Below, in pieces: positions 42,830 to 54,295 of a stretch of DNA of 64,000 nucleotides (its first letter is position 1; each line of letters opens with the position of its first letter). The DNA comes from Blastococcus saxobsidens (lineage in GTDB: Bacteria > Actinomycetota > Actinomycetes > Mycobacteriales > Geodermatophilaceae): assembly GCF_010682065.1 (NCBI RefSeq), contig NZ_JAAGWG010000006.1:124001-188000 (forward strand). The letters run 5' to 3'. Made by a program: the position numbers and the translations under genes. The notes under the pieces are model-generated. The model ran no database searches and was not told where the DNA came from. It was given only the letters and a program-made list of their open reading frames with translations.

Positions 42830-43246
42830 TCAGTCGTCGGTCCACACGTCGTAGATGTCGCTCAGCGCGGCGAACCACACGCCGTCGTGCCCCGCCATGT
42901 GCTCCAGCAGCCGCTCGAGCATGAGGATGTGGTGCGCCCGGCCGATCGTCTGCGGGTGCACGGTGAGGGCCAGCACGGCGTTCGGGACCCGCTCGTAGGC
43001 GTAGTCGAAGTGGTCCTTCCAGCGCTGGAACAGCACCTCGGTCGACCCCAGCCCCGGGCTCACCCGGGGTACGTACTCCGTGGGCGGGAAGTCGTCGAGG
43101 AACCAGGAGACCGGGAACTCCAGCAGCCGGCTCGGCGGGCCGAAGACGTTCCCCTCCTCCCAGCGGACCTCCACCGGACGCGGGTGGTACGGCTCGAAGT
43201 CCCGACCCATCAGGGAGGAGTCCCAGTCGAAGCCGTTCCCGCGTCG
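42830..43246 (-). pseudogene. 3' remnant of a polysaccharide-deacetylase (PuuE-like) gene
   Basis: The readable frame gives NGFDWDSSLMGRDFEPYHP... to a stop 20 bp before the acylase start. This matches the C-terminal half of NodB-type deacetylases/allantoinases, where the strand GFxYDSSLM leads into the substrate loop. A stop codon at 43247-43249 ends the frame on the left, and the catalytic Asp-His half is missing. The lost part borders directly on the SnoaL-like gene start at 43265, so a deletion removed it. An ATG at 43210 could make a 126-residue product, which would be inactive. Confidence 0.7.
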
Positions 43247-43264
43247 CTACCCCAGAGGTCATCC

Positions 43265-43702
43265 ATGTCGCTCCTCCCGGTCGAGCACCTCCGCCGCTAC
43301 TACGACGGGCTGGTGGCTGACGAACCGGACGCCAAGCGCCACGCGCTCTCCCTGTGGAGCGACGACTGCACCCTGCACGTGCCCGGCAACAACGTCTTCT
43401 CCGGGGCGCACCACCGCGCCAAGGAGTGGATGGCATCGGACTACCTCCCCACCCTCGCCACGCTGGGCACGGTGCGGCAGAAGGAGGAGTACTTCAGCCT
43501 GGTGGGCGACGAGCGGTTCGGGCTCAGCCACTACCGCGAGACCTTCGCGCTGCCCCGGTTCGGCGTTACGCTCGCGGCCCTGCGCCACGCGTTGTACGAG
43601 TTCGAGGACGACCGCATCGTGTCCATCCGGCTGTTCGAGGAGAACCCGGCCGAGGCCGACGACTTCTTCAACACCTACTTCCCGGTGACGACGGTCGACT
43701 GA
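43265..43702 (+). CDS. SnoaL-like protein
   Basis: A 145-residue SnoaL/NTF2-like protein (VEHLRRYYDGLVADEPDAKRHALSLWSDDCTLHVPGNNVFSGAHHRAKEW... YFPVTTVD). ATG 43265 begins 19 bp after the deacetylase remnant and reads the other way. It is 62 bp before the CocE-type gene and probably shares its transcript. Its position in a hydrolase cluster suggests a small isomerase or hydrolase for a related compound. Confidence 0.75.
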   Translation: MSLLPVEHLRRYYDGLVADEPDAKRHALSLWSDDCTLHVPGNNVFSGAHHRAKEWMASDYLPTLATLGTVRQKEEYFSLVGDERFGLSHYRETFALPRFGVTLAALRHALYEFEDDRIVSIRLFEENPAEADDFFNTYFPVTTVD

Positions 43703-43764
43703 CGGCCCGCGCCGACCCCGGCCACCCGGCCGGCAGCCGCCGGGAGCCCGACCCGAGGAGATCC

Positions 43765-45453
43765 GTGCACCCCACCGACGTCGACCTGCTCTTCCGCGCA
43801 CCGCGCAGCACCCCGGAGTCCCGGGCGGGCCGCCCGCCGGAGTACCGCCGGGAGCACCGGCCCGGCATGGTGATCGAGCGCGACATCGCCGTCCGGGTCG
43901 GCGGATCCGGGGAGCACGTCTACGTCGACGTGTACCGGCCGGACACCGACGTCCCCGCCGCTCCGCTGGTGAGCTGGTCGCCGTACGGCAAGCACAACCC
44001 CGCGCCGATCGGCGTCATCTACCCCGCCAGCGGGGTGCAGCCCGAGCACACCGGCGAGCTGACGACGTTCGAGGCACCCGACCCGGAGTACTGGGTGCCG
44101 CACGGCTACGCCATCGTGCTGGCCGACATCCCGGGCACCTGGTACTCCGAGGGCCGGGCCACGTACTGCTCGCCGCAGGAGGCCCGGGCGTTCGCCGACC
44201 TCATCGAGTGGGCCGGCACCCAGCCGTGGAGCGCCGGCAAGGTGGGGCTGTCCGGCGTCTCCTACCTGACGGTGTCCCAGTGGCGCGTCGCGGAGCTGAA
44301 CCCGCCGCACCTGGCGGCCATCAACCCGTGGGAGGGCTGGAGCGACACCTACCGCGAGGTCGCCCGGCACGGCGGCATCCCGGAGACCTCGTTCTGGCCC
44401 TACATCTGGGAGCGCTGGGGGGCCAGCGCGACCGAGATCGAGGACCTCGAGGCCGAGACGGCGGCGCACCCGTTCTACGACTCGTTCTGGGAGTCCAAGA
44501 GCGCCCGGCTCGAGGAGATCCGGGTGCCGGCGTTCGTGGTGGCCAGCTGGGCCGACCAGGGCCTGCACACCCGCGGCACCCTGGAGGGCTTCCGGCGCAT
44601 CTCGTCGGCGCAGAAGTGGCTGGACGTCCACGGCCGCAAGAAGTGGGCCTACTACTACGAGCCCGAGCAGGTGGAGCGGCAGCGGGCCTTCTTCGACCAC
44701 TTCCTGCTGGGCCGGGACACCGGCATCGAGAGCTGGCCGCGAGTGCGCGCCGAGGTCCGGACCGGCTTCGACCGGGGTGTCCACCGGACGGCGGAGCAGT
44801 GGCCGCTGGAGGACGTCGAGTACCGCACGCTCCACCTGCGCGCCGGGGACGCCTCGATGGGCTGGGATCCCGCACAGGACGAGGAGGTCGCGGAGTACGA
44901 CGGCCTGGGCAGCGGCCTGGGACCCCGCCGGGCCACCTTCGAAATGCGGTTCGACGAGCCGGTCGACCTGGTCGGGCACATCACGGCGCAGCTGCACGTG
45001 TCGACGTCGGCGGGCGAGGACATGGACGTCTTCGTCGCCCTGTTCAAGCTCGACGCCGAGGGCCGGCAGGTCGGGTTCCCCTACTACGCGCAGTTCGAGG
45101 ACGGGCCCGTCGCCGTCGGCTGGCAGCGCGCCTCCCGCCGCGAGCGCGACGAGGAACGGTCGACCCCCTACCTGCCGGTGCTCGCCCACCGCCGGGACCT
45201 GCCCATGACCCCCGACGAGGTCGTCCACCTGGACATCGAGGTGTGGCCGTCCGGCACCCGGTTCGAGGCGGGCGAGCGCCTGCTGCTCGTGGTGCAGGGC
45301 AGCGACGTCCTGCGCTATCCGGAGCCGCTCACCTATGCCCGGCACGAGGACGCCGTGAACCGCGGCACGCACCGGGTGCACACCGGCGGCCGGTACGACT
45401 CCTCCCTGCTGGTGCCGGTCCTCCCCGCCGCGGGAGGTTCCGGCTCCGCCTGA
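43765..45453 (+). CDS. CocE/NonD-family alpha/beta hydrolase
   Basis: A 562-residue hydrolase of the CocE/X-Pro dipeptidyl-peptidase S15 family. The nucleophile Ser is in GLSGVSYL, the family segment ADIPGTWYSEG precedes it, and ASWADQGLHTRGTLEGF carries the Asp region. The C-terminal jelly-roll domain runs from about residue 340 (ATFEMRFDEPVDLVGHITAQL). No signal peptide is seen. GTG 43765 follows GAGGAG. Esters or acyl-amides are the usual substrates; here it accompanies the penicillin-acylase-like gene, so both may degrade one compound. Confidence 0.85.
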   Translation: MHPTDVDLLFRAPRSTPESRAGRPPEYRREHRPGMVIERDIAVRVGGSGEHVYVDVYRPDTDVPAAPLVSWSPYGKHNPAPIGVIYPASGVQPEHTGELTTFEAPDPEYWVPHGYAIVLADIPGTWYSEGRATYCSPQEARAFADLIEWAGTQPWSAGKVGLSGVSYLTVSQWRVAELNPPHLAAINPWEGWSDTYREVARHGGIPETSFWPYIWERWGASATEIEDLEAETAAHPFYDSFWESKSARLEEIRVPAFVVASWADQGLHTRGTLEGFRRISSAQKWLDVHGRKKWAYYYEPEQVERQRAFFDHFLLGRDTGIESWPRVRAEVRTGFDRGVHRTAEQWPLEDVEYRTLHLRAGDASMGWDPAQDEEVAEYDGLGSGLGPRRATFEMRFDEPVDLVGHITAQLHVSTSAGEDMDVFVALFKLDAEGRQVGFPYYAQFEDGPVAVGWQRASRRERDEERSTPYLPVLAHRRDLPMTPDEVVHLDIEVWPSGTRFEAGERLLLVVQGSDVLRYPEPLTYARHEDAVNRGTHRVHTGGRYDSSLLVPVLPAAGGSGSA

Positions 45454-45471
45454 GCCGGCGCCGGCCGGCGC

Positions 45472-48621
<3,150 letters not shown>

Positions 48622-48625
<4 letters not shown>

Positions 48626-49899
48626 GCCGGCTGCGATCCCGGCGTCGCCCCGTTGCCGTGGCCCTGGGACCCGGCCGCGGTGGAGCCGCCGGGGCCACCG
48701 TTGCCCTGCGGGCCGGGGCCGCCGCCGTTGCCCTGCGGGCCGGGGCCGTAGCCACCGGGACCGCCCGGCTGCTGCGGTCCGCCCCAGGGAGCGCCGTTGG
48801 GGACGCCCTGCGGCGGGCCGTAGAAGGGGCCGGGGCCCGCCGGCACCGACGGCCCGCCGTGCCCGCCGGGGGCGTTGCCGGTCGCCTGCTGCCGCGGGGC
48901 GACCTGCGGCAGCGGCACGGTCTGCACGATCCGCTTCACGATGTGGTCGGCCGGGACGCCGTCGGCCAGGGCGTCGTAGGAGAGCACCAGCCGGTGACGG
49001 AGCACGTCGGCGGTGACGTCGAGGACGTCCTGCGGGAGCACGTAGTCACGGCCGCGCACCAGCGCCAGGGCCCGGGAGGCGGCGATCAGGCCGAGCGAGG
49101 CACGCGGGCTGGCGCCGTAGGAGACCCAGTTGGCGACGTCCTCCATGCCGTGCTCCCGCGGCGAGCGGGTGGCCACGACCAGCCGGACGACGTAGTCGAC
49201 CAGGGCGTGGTGCACGAACACCTGCGAGGCGGTCCGCTGCAGCCGGCGCAGCTCGTCGGGGCCCAGCACCGTCTCGGCGACCGGCGGCTCGGAGCCCATC
49301 CGGTAGATGATCTCCCGCTCCTCCTCGGCGCTCGGGTAGTCGACGAGCACCTTCATGAGGAAGCGGTCGCGCTGGGCCTCGGGCAGCGGGTACACGCCCT
49401 CGGACTCGATCGGGTTCTGGGTGGCCAGCACGAGGAAGGGGTCGGGCAGCTTGTGCGTGACGCCACCGATGGACACCTGGCGCTCGGCCATGACCTCCAG
49501 CAGCGCCGACTGCACCTTGGCCGGGGCGCGGTTGATCTCGTCGGTCAGCACGAAGTTCGCGAACACCGGACCCAGCTCGGTGTCGAAGGCGTCCTGCCCG
49601 GCCTTGTAGATGCGGGTACCGATGATGTCGGCCGGCACCAGGTCAGGGGTGAACTGCAGGCGCGCGAAGTTCCCGCCCACGACCCTCGCCAGCGTCTCCA
49701 CGGCGAGGGTCTTGGCCACACCCGGCACGCCCTCGAGCAGCACGTGGCCTCGGGCCAGGAGGGCGACCAGCATCCGCTCGACCAGCCGGTCCTGGCCGAC
49801 GATGACCCGCTTGATCTCGAAGAGCACGCGCTCCAGCCGAGCGGCGTCGACCGACGGCGGCACGGGTGCCGACGGGTTCTCCAGTGGCGTGGTGGTCAC
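48622..49899 (-). CDS. MoxR-family AAA ATPase
   Basis: A 425-residue AAA+ ATPase. Walker A GVPGVAKT is near residue 58, Walker B VLTDEINRAP near 120, sensor-1 LATQNPIE near 165, and the arginine finger region AQRDRF follows. MoxR proteins mature or remodel protein complexes, often at the cell surface. The last 90 residues are an unusual Gly/Pro/Gln/Asn-rich tail with the repeat GPGPQGNGG, not part of the ATPase core. GTG 49899 starts the first gene of the three-gene operon. Confidence 0.92.
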
Positions 49900-50256
49900 G
49901 CGATCCCCTCGCCGACGCTCGTCGTCGGGATCCCCGACGGTGCGGTCCTGTTCGGCTCGCGCGCAAGCTCGCTCACGGGGCTCCCTGGTCGTGCCGGGCC
50001 GCGGCCCGCGGGTACGAGCGGGCCGTCGACGGGGCGGTGTCGTCCCGACCCCACGACCAGTGTCCTACACGTTGCCCGGGTGGTGGCTGCCGTCGGTGCA
50101 GCGACGCGGCACGTCGTCCGGCGGGTCGCGGAGAACCGCTGCGACCCCTGCCCCGAGGGCGTCGGGACTGCTAGTCTGGGCGGCGCGTCGGGCAGCTCCC
50201 CCCGTGGCTGCCCGACGCCTCACACTCCCGGCGCCCCTCCGGCGCCGCCCGGCCGC
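49900..50256. other. 357-bp intergenic region upstream of the MoxR operon
   Basis: It lies between the MoxR start and the NlpC/P60 stop. Besides the hairpin at 50185-50218 and the expected MoxR promoter I see no gene, riboswitch or repeat. A TAGTCT hexamer at 50172 points rightwards, but no gene follows it. Confidence 0.5.
50185..50218 (-). terminator. Strong hairpin downstream of the NlpC/P60 gene
   Basis: GCGTCGGGCAGC-N10-GCTGCCCGACGC is a 12-bp perfect stem 39 bp downstream of the NlpC/P60 stop. No T-tract follows, as is common for GC-rich actinobacterial terminators. Confidence 0.55.
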
Positions 50257-51615
50257 TCAGGCCGATGGCCGGACCGCTCCGAAGTAGGTGGAGCTCGAGG
50301 TCCGCGCCGGCGAGATCGTCACGTGCTTCCCGCGGTCCGGGGCCTCGATCATCTGCCCGTTGCCGATGTAGATCGCCACGTGGGTGATCGACATGTAGTC
50401 GTACCGGTCGCTGCCCCAGAACAGCAGGTCACCGGGCTGCAGGTTGCCCACGCCCACCTGCTTGGTGCGGTTGAGCCACCACTGGTCGCGGCTGGTCCCG
50501 CCGATGGAGATGCCGGCGCGGGCGTAGGCGTACTGGGTCAGGCCGGAGCAGTCGAAGCCGAACACCTGGGTGTCGGGGGCGATGCCGTAGCCGGGGCCGT
50601 TGCTCCCGCCGCCGCCCCACGAGTAGGCGACGCCGATCTGCGAGCGGGCGGCCGCGATGGCGGTCTGCGCAGCCGAGACCGACGGTGCACCGGCCTCGCC
50701 ACCGATGGGGACCGGACGCGGGCGCGACGGCGTGGGCGTCGGGGACGGCGTGGGTGCCGGCGCGGGCGACGGCCCCGGGGCCGGGGCGGACGCCGACGGG
50801 CGGGTGGTCGCGGCCTGCCGTGCCGCGGCCTGCCGGGCGGCCTCCTGCTGAGCGGCGGCCCGGGCGCCCTCCAGGCCGCTGAGCACCTGCTGCGCCTGCG
50901 CGAGCTCGCCCTGCAGGGCGTCCTCCTGGGCGTCGATCGCGTCGGCCTGGGCGCGGGCGGAGACCTCCTGCGTCTGGGCGCTGTCCAGCAGCACGGCGGC
51001 CTGCGCCTGGAGCTCACCGGCCGCGGAGAGCGACTGCGTGGCGACCTGCTCGGCGTCCTTGGCCTGCACCTCGAGCACGGTCAGCTGGGCGACGACGTCG
51101 ACCCGGTGCGTGCCGGCGGCGTCGAGCAGCGCCGCGCGCTCGATGAGCTCGCCCGGTCCCTCAGCGCTCAGCAGCGCAGTCATGCCCGGGGCGGTGGTGC
51201 CCTGCATGTAGCTGTCCCGCGCGAAGGCGGCCACGTCGTCGCGTCCGCCCCGCAGCTCGGTCTCGGCGTGCGCGGCCGCGGCGGCAGCGGCGTCGGCGGC
51301 GACCCGCGCCGTCTCGTAGGCCCCCTGCTTGTCCTCGTAGTCCTGCAGCGCGATGAGCGCCGCCTGGTGCGCGGCGTCGGCGTCGGCCCTGGCCCGCGCC
51401 AGCTGCGCGGTGATCTCCCCGACGCGCGCGGCGGCGTCGGTACGCGCCTGCTGGGCATCGGAGAGCTGGGAGTCGCTGGGGTTCCGCGGGGCGGCCGCAG
51501 CAACCCCCGGCACGGCTCCGAGGAGGAGGACGCCGGCGACCCCGATCCCGACCCCGCGGGCCGCCCAGCGGACACCTGCGCGGACCGTTCCGAACCGTGC
51601 GACCTGCTCGCTCAC
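50257..51615 (-). CDS. RipA-like NlpC/P60 peptidoglycan endopeptidase
   Basis: A 452-residue exported wall hydrolase. A signal peptide (VGIGVAGVLLLGAVPGVAAAAP) is followed by about 230 residues of coiled coil, a Pro/Ser/Ala-rich linker and the C-terminal NlpC/P60 domain. The catalytic Cys is in FGFDCSGLTQYAY and the His in ITHVAIYIGNG. It should cut D-Glu to diaminopimelate bonds in stem peptides. GTG 51615 follows GGAGGAG. Its coiled coil shares AFARDSYMQGTTAPGMTALL and [12 protein letters not shown] with the Rpf-like protein at 45472, so the two arose from a common parent and swapped catalytic domains. Confidence 0.9.
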   Translation of the reverse strand: MSEQVARFGTVRAGVRWAARGVGIGVAGVLLLGAVPGVAAAAPRNPSDSQLSDAQQARTDAAARVGEITAQLARARADADAAHQAALIALQDYEDKQGAYETARVAADAAAAAAAHAETELRGGRDDVAAFARDSYMQGTTAPGMTALLSAEGPGELIERAALLDAAGTHRVDVVAQLTVLEVQAKDAEQVATQSLSAAGELQAQAAVLLDSAQTQEVSARAQADAIDAQEDALQGELAQAQQVLSGLEGARAAAQQEAARQAAARQAATTRPSASAPAPGPSPAPAPTPSPTPTPSRPRPVPIGGEAGAPSVSAAQTAIAAARSQIGVAYSWGGGGSNGPGYGIAPDTQVFGFDCSGLTQYAYARAGISIGGTSRDQWWLNRTKQVGVGNLQPGDLLFWGSDRYDYMSITHVAIYIGNGQMIEAPDRGKHVTISPARTSSSTYFGAVRPSA

Positions 51616-51677
51616 GAACCTGACTCCTCCGTTGGCCGATACGACCCCGGAGGGCGTGCCGGTCGGCGACTGGTGTC

Positions 51678-51696
51678 GTGCACCCGTCGGGTGCAC
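51678..51696. promoter_or_regulatory. Inverted repeat in the NlpC/P60 leader
   Basis: GTGCACCCG-T-CGGGTGCAC has 9-bp perfect arms, flanked by a weaker outer pair (GACTGGTG...CACCAGTC), 62 bp upstream of the GTG. It may be an operator or a leader hairpin. I could not match it to the c-di-AMP riboswitch often found before such genes. Confidence 0.35.
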
Positions 51697-51747
51697 CAGT
51701 CCCGGATCGACCAGATCGGGTGAGGAGCGGAGGGGTCGGCGACGTCG

Positions 51748-51767
51748 TCTCCCCCCGAGGGGGGAGA
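51748..51767 (-). terminator. Terminator-like palindrome downstream of the acyl-CoA synthetase
   Basis: TCTCCCCCC-GA-GGGGGGAGA is a perfect 20-bp palindrome 42 bp beyond the stop of the leftward acyl-CoA synthetase gene. A short loop and no T-tract; probably a terminator. Confidence 0.5.
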
Positions 51768-51809
51768 TGACACGGACGGGCTACGAGGCCCGCGCCGGGG
51801 AGCGCGGCG

Positions 51810-53345
51810 TCAGTTCACCTGGCGCTCCGAGCCGGACCAGAAGTCCTGCCGGAGCTTGAACTTCTGGATCTTGCCGGTGGCGGTGCGGGCCAGCTCGTCG
51901 CGGAACTCGACCCGCTTGGGCGCCTTGTAGCCGGCGATCCGCGCCTTGCAGTGGGCGATGATGTCGGCCTCGGTGGCCTGCTCCCCCTCGGCGAGCACGA
52001 CGATCGCCGTCACCAGCTCGCCCCACTTCTCGTCGGGGACGCCGATGACCGCGACCTCGGCGACCGCCGGGTGGCTGAAGACGACGTCCTCCACCTCGAT
52101 CGAGGAGACGTTCTCCCCACCGGTGATGATCACGTCCTTCTTGCGGTCGGAGATGGTCAGGTAGCCGTCCTGGTCCAGCGAACCGCCGTCGCCGGTGTGG
52201 AACCAGTCGTCCGCCAGCGCCTCCGCCGAGGCGTCGGGGTTCTCCCAGTAGCCGGCCAGCACGGTGTTGCTCCGCGCCAGCACCTCGCCGGACTCGCTGA
52301 TCTGCAGCCGGGTGCCCAGGGACGGGACACCGGCGCGCGACAGCGACCGCGCCCGCTCCTCCGGCTCCAGCCCGTCGGTCTCCGCGCGCGGACGGTTGAT
52401 CGTCAGCAGCGGGGCGGTCTCGGTCAGGCCGTAGATCTGGTTGAACTCCCACCCGAGCTCGGCCTCGACCCGGGCGATGGTCCGCGACGGCGGCGGTGCG
52501 CCGGCGACGATGATCCGCACCCGGTCGCGTCCGGGGATCTCGCCGTCCCAGTCGGCGGCGGCGTCCAGGACGGCGTTCCAGACCGCCGGCGCCCCGGCCA
52601 TGACCGTGACGCCGTGCTGGTCGACGCGGCGGAGGATCTCGGCGCCGTCGATCTTGCGGATCACCACCTGGCGGGCGCCCACCCCGGCCATCGCGTAGGG
52701 CAGTCCCCAGCCGTTGCAGTGGAACATCGGCAGCGTGTGCATGTAGACGTCGCGGTCGGAGATCTGCATGTGCATGCCGAAGGTGACCGCGTTGACCCAG
52801 ATGTTGCGGTGGGTCATCTGCACGCCCTTGGGCCGCGCCGTCGTCCCGCTCGTGTAGTTGATGGTGGCGGTGGCGTCCTCGTCCGGTTCCGCCCACGGCC
52901 GCGGCTCGGTGTCGTGGCGCAGCAGCTGCTCGTACTCCTCCCCCGTGCCGAACCGGTGCTCGGCGCGCACGCCCTTGAGCGACGTCTCCAGCTCCGGGTC
53001 GACCAGCAGGACCCGGGCGCCGGAGTGCCCGACGATGTAGGTGACCTCCTCCGGCGAGAGCCGGAAGTTGATCGGCACGGCCACCCGGCCCGAGGACGGC
53101 ACGGACAGCAGCAGCTCCAGCAGGCGGGCGGAGTTGTGGCTGACGATCGCCACCCGCTCCCCCTCGCCGATGCCCAGCTCGTCCAGCCCGGCCTGCAGGG
53201 CGCGACCGCGCCGGGCCACCTCGCGGTAGGAGACCTCGCCCAGCGACGGGGCGGGCTGGGTCGGCTCGTCGACGACGCCGACCCGGTCGCCGTAGACCAG
53301 TTCGGCCCGGTCCAGGAAGTCGCGGGAGGTCAGAGGCACGCGCAT
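51810..53345 (-). CDS. Acyl-CoA synthetase (AMP-binding)
   Basis: A 511-residue adenylate-forming ligase. The P-loop TINYTSGTTARPKGVQMTH is near residue 163, the A5-type motif EFNQIYGLTETAPLL near 302, the hinge DWFHTGDGGSLDQDGYLTISDRKKD near 390 and the catalytic Lys in RTATGKIQKFKLR near the end. It activates an acid, probably a medium- or long-chain fatty acid, to its CoA ester. ATG 53345 starts the normal length. It is alone, with a terminator-like palindrome after it. Confidence 0.92.
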   Translation of the reverse strand: MRVPLTSRDFLDRAELVYGDRVGVVDEPTQPAPSLGEVSYREVARRGRALQAGLDELGIGEGERVAIVSHNSARLLELLLSVPSSGRVAVPINFRLSPEEVTYIVGHSGARVLLVDPELETSLKGVRAEHRFGTGEEYEQLLRHDTEPRPWAEPDEDATATINYTSGTTARPKGVQMTHRNIWVNAVTFGMHMQISDRDVYMHTLPMFHCNGWGLPYAMAGVGARQVVIRKIDGAEILRRVDQHGVTVMAGAPAVWNAVLDAAADWDGEIPGRDRVRIIVAGAPPPSRTIARVEAELGWEFNQIYGLTETAPLLTINRPRAETDGLEPEERARSLSRAGVPSLGTRLQISESGEVLARSNTVLAGYWENPDASAEALADDWFHTGDGGSLDQDGYLTISDRKKDVIITGGENVSSIEVEDVVFSHPAVAEVAVIGVPDEKWGELVTAIVVLAEGEQATEADIIAHCKARIAGYKAPKRVEFRDELARTATGKIQKFKLRQDFWSGSERQVN

Positions 53346-53453
53346 GCCGGCTCCTCGAGGCGGGGCCGGTCGGGCCGGCCGTCGACGTGGTCGCCGTCAC
53401 GCTATCGGCCACCGACGACGCCGACGACCCGGTCCACCCGGCCCTCCCGGAAT

Positions 53454-53517
53454 GATCAGGAGACCTGATCGTTCCGGGTCCTGGCTCGGCACCGATGGTG
53501 AGCCAGGACCCGGAACG
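53454..53517. repeat. Composite hairpin repeat (two adjacent palindromes)
   Basis: GATCAGG-AGA-CCTGATC (53454-53470) adjoins a very strong hairpin with 18-bp perfect arms (CGTTCCGGGTCCTGGCTC at 53470-53487 and its complement at 53500-53517, 12-nt loop). A third GAGCCAGGAC copy follows at 53520. It lies between the sirtuin stop and the acyl-CoA synthetase start, and looks like a REP-like or terminator element. Confidence 0.6.
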
Positions 53518-53533
53518 GCGAGCCAGGACGCGG

Positions 53534-54295
53534 TCAGGCGGGGGCGGCGAGCAGCGGCGGGAGCGCCGTCCCGATGGGCTCGGTGACGACCAGGTCGGCG
53601 ACGTCGTCGTACGGCGTCGGCTCGGCGTTGACGACGACGACGCGGGCCCCGTGCCGGGCGGCGAGGTCGACCAGCCCGGCCGCCGGGTGCACGGTCAGCG
53701 ACGTCCCGACGGCGAGGAACACGTCGCAGTCCGCCGCGGCGTCGACGGCGGCCTCGATGACCGCCGGGTCCAGCATCTGCCCGAAGCTGATGGTGGCCGA
53801 CTTCAGCATGCCGCCGCAGACGAGGCAGGCCGGATCGGGCTCACCCGCGGCGACCCGGGCCAAGGCATCGTCCATGGACGTGCGGTCCCCGCAGCCCAGG
53901 CACTCGACCTCGTGGACGGTGCCGTGGATCTCCAGCACCCGTTCCGGGGTCGACCCCGCGGCCTGGTGCAGCCCGTCGACGTTCTGGGTGATCAGCGTGC
54001 GCAGCCGCCCCTGCCGCTCGAGGCCGACCAGCGCGTCGTGACCGGCGTTGGGGCGGATGTCGAGCGCGCCCATGTCGCGGCGCATGAGCCATGCCCGGCG
54101 CCGGATGTCGGGGTCGGCCACGTAGTAGGACAGCGTCACGAGCTTCTCGGCGTCCGGGTCGCGCGTCCAGACGCCGTTGGGCCCGCGGTAGTCGGGGATG
54201 CCGCTGTCGGTGGAGATGCCCGCGCCGGTGAGCACGGTGATGCGCGCGGCCGCGCTGAGCCAGTCGGGCAGGGGGTCGGGGACGGCGCCGGTCAC
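53534..54295 (-). CDS. Sirtuin-type NAD-dependent protein deacylase
   Basis: A 253-residue Sir2 protein. The NAD site GAGISTDSGIPDYRG is near residue 23, the catalytic region TQNVDGLHQAAG and ELHGTV-like EIHGTV (His) near 115-135, the zinc pairs ECLGCG and ACLVCGG, and GTSLTVHPAAGL near 215. It removes acetyl or acyl groups from lysine, for example on acyl-CoA synthetases, one of which is next door. GTG 54295 overlaps the preceding PAP2 gene stop by 4 bp. Confidence 0.92.
   Translation of the reverse strand: MTGAVPDPLPDWLSAAARITVLTGAGISTDSGIPDYRGPNGVWTRDPDAEKLVTLSYYVADPDIRRRAWLMRRDMGALDIRPNAGHDALVGLERQGRLRTLITQNVDGLHQAAGSTPERVLEIHGTVHEVECLGCGDRTSMDDALARVAAGEPDPACLVCGGMLKSATISFGQMLDPAVIEAAVDAAADCDVFLAVGTSLTVHPAAGLVDLAARHGARVVVVNAEPTPYDDVADLVVTEPIGTALPPLLAAPA

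Noticed and set aside
40350-42854. Rightward open frame of 834 codons
   Set aside because: Antisense to the penicillin-acylase-family gene, whose motifs are clear; a composition artefact.
51616-51809. Possible c-di-AMP (ydaO) riboswitch before the NlpC/P60 gene
   Set aside because: Such genes often carry one in actinobacteria, but I could not find the conserved ydaO core, only simple hairpins.
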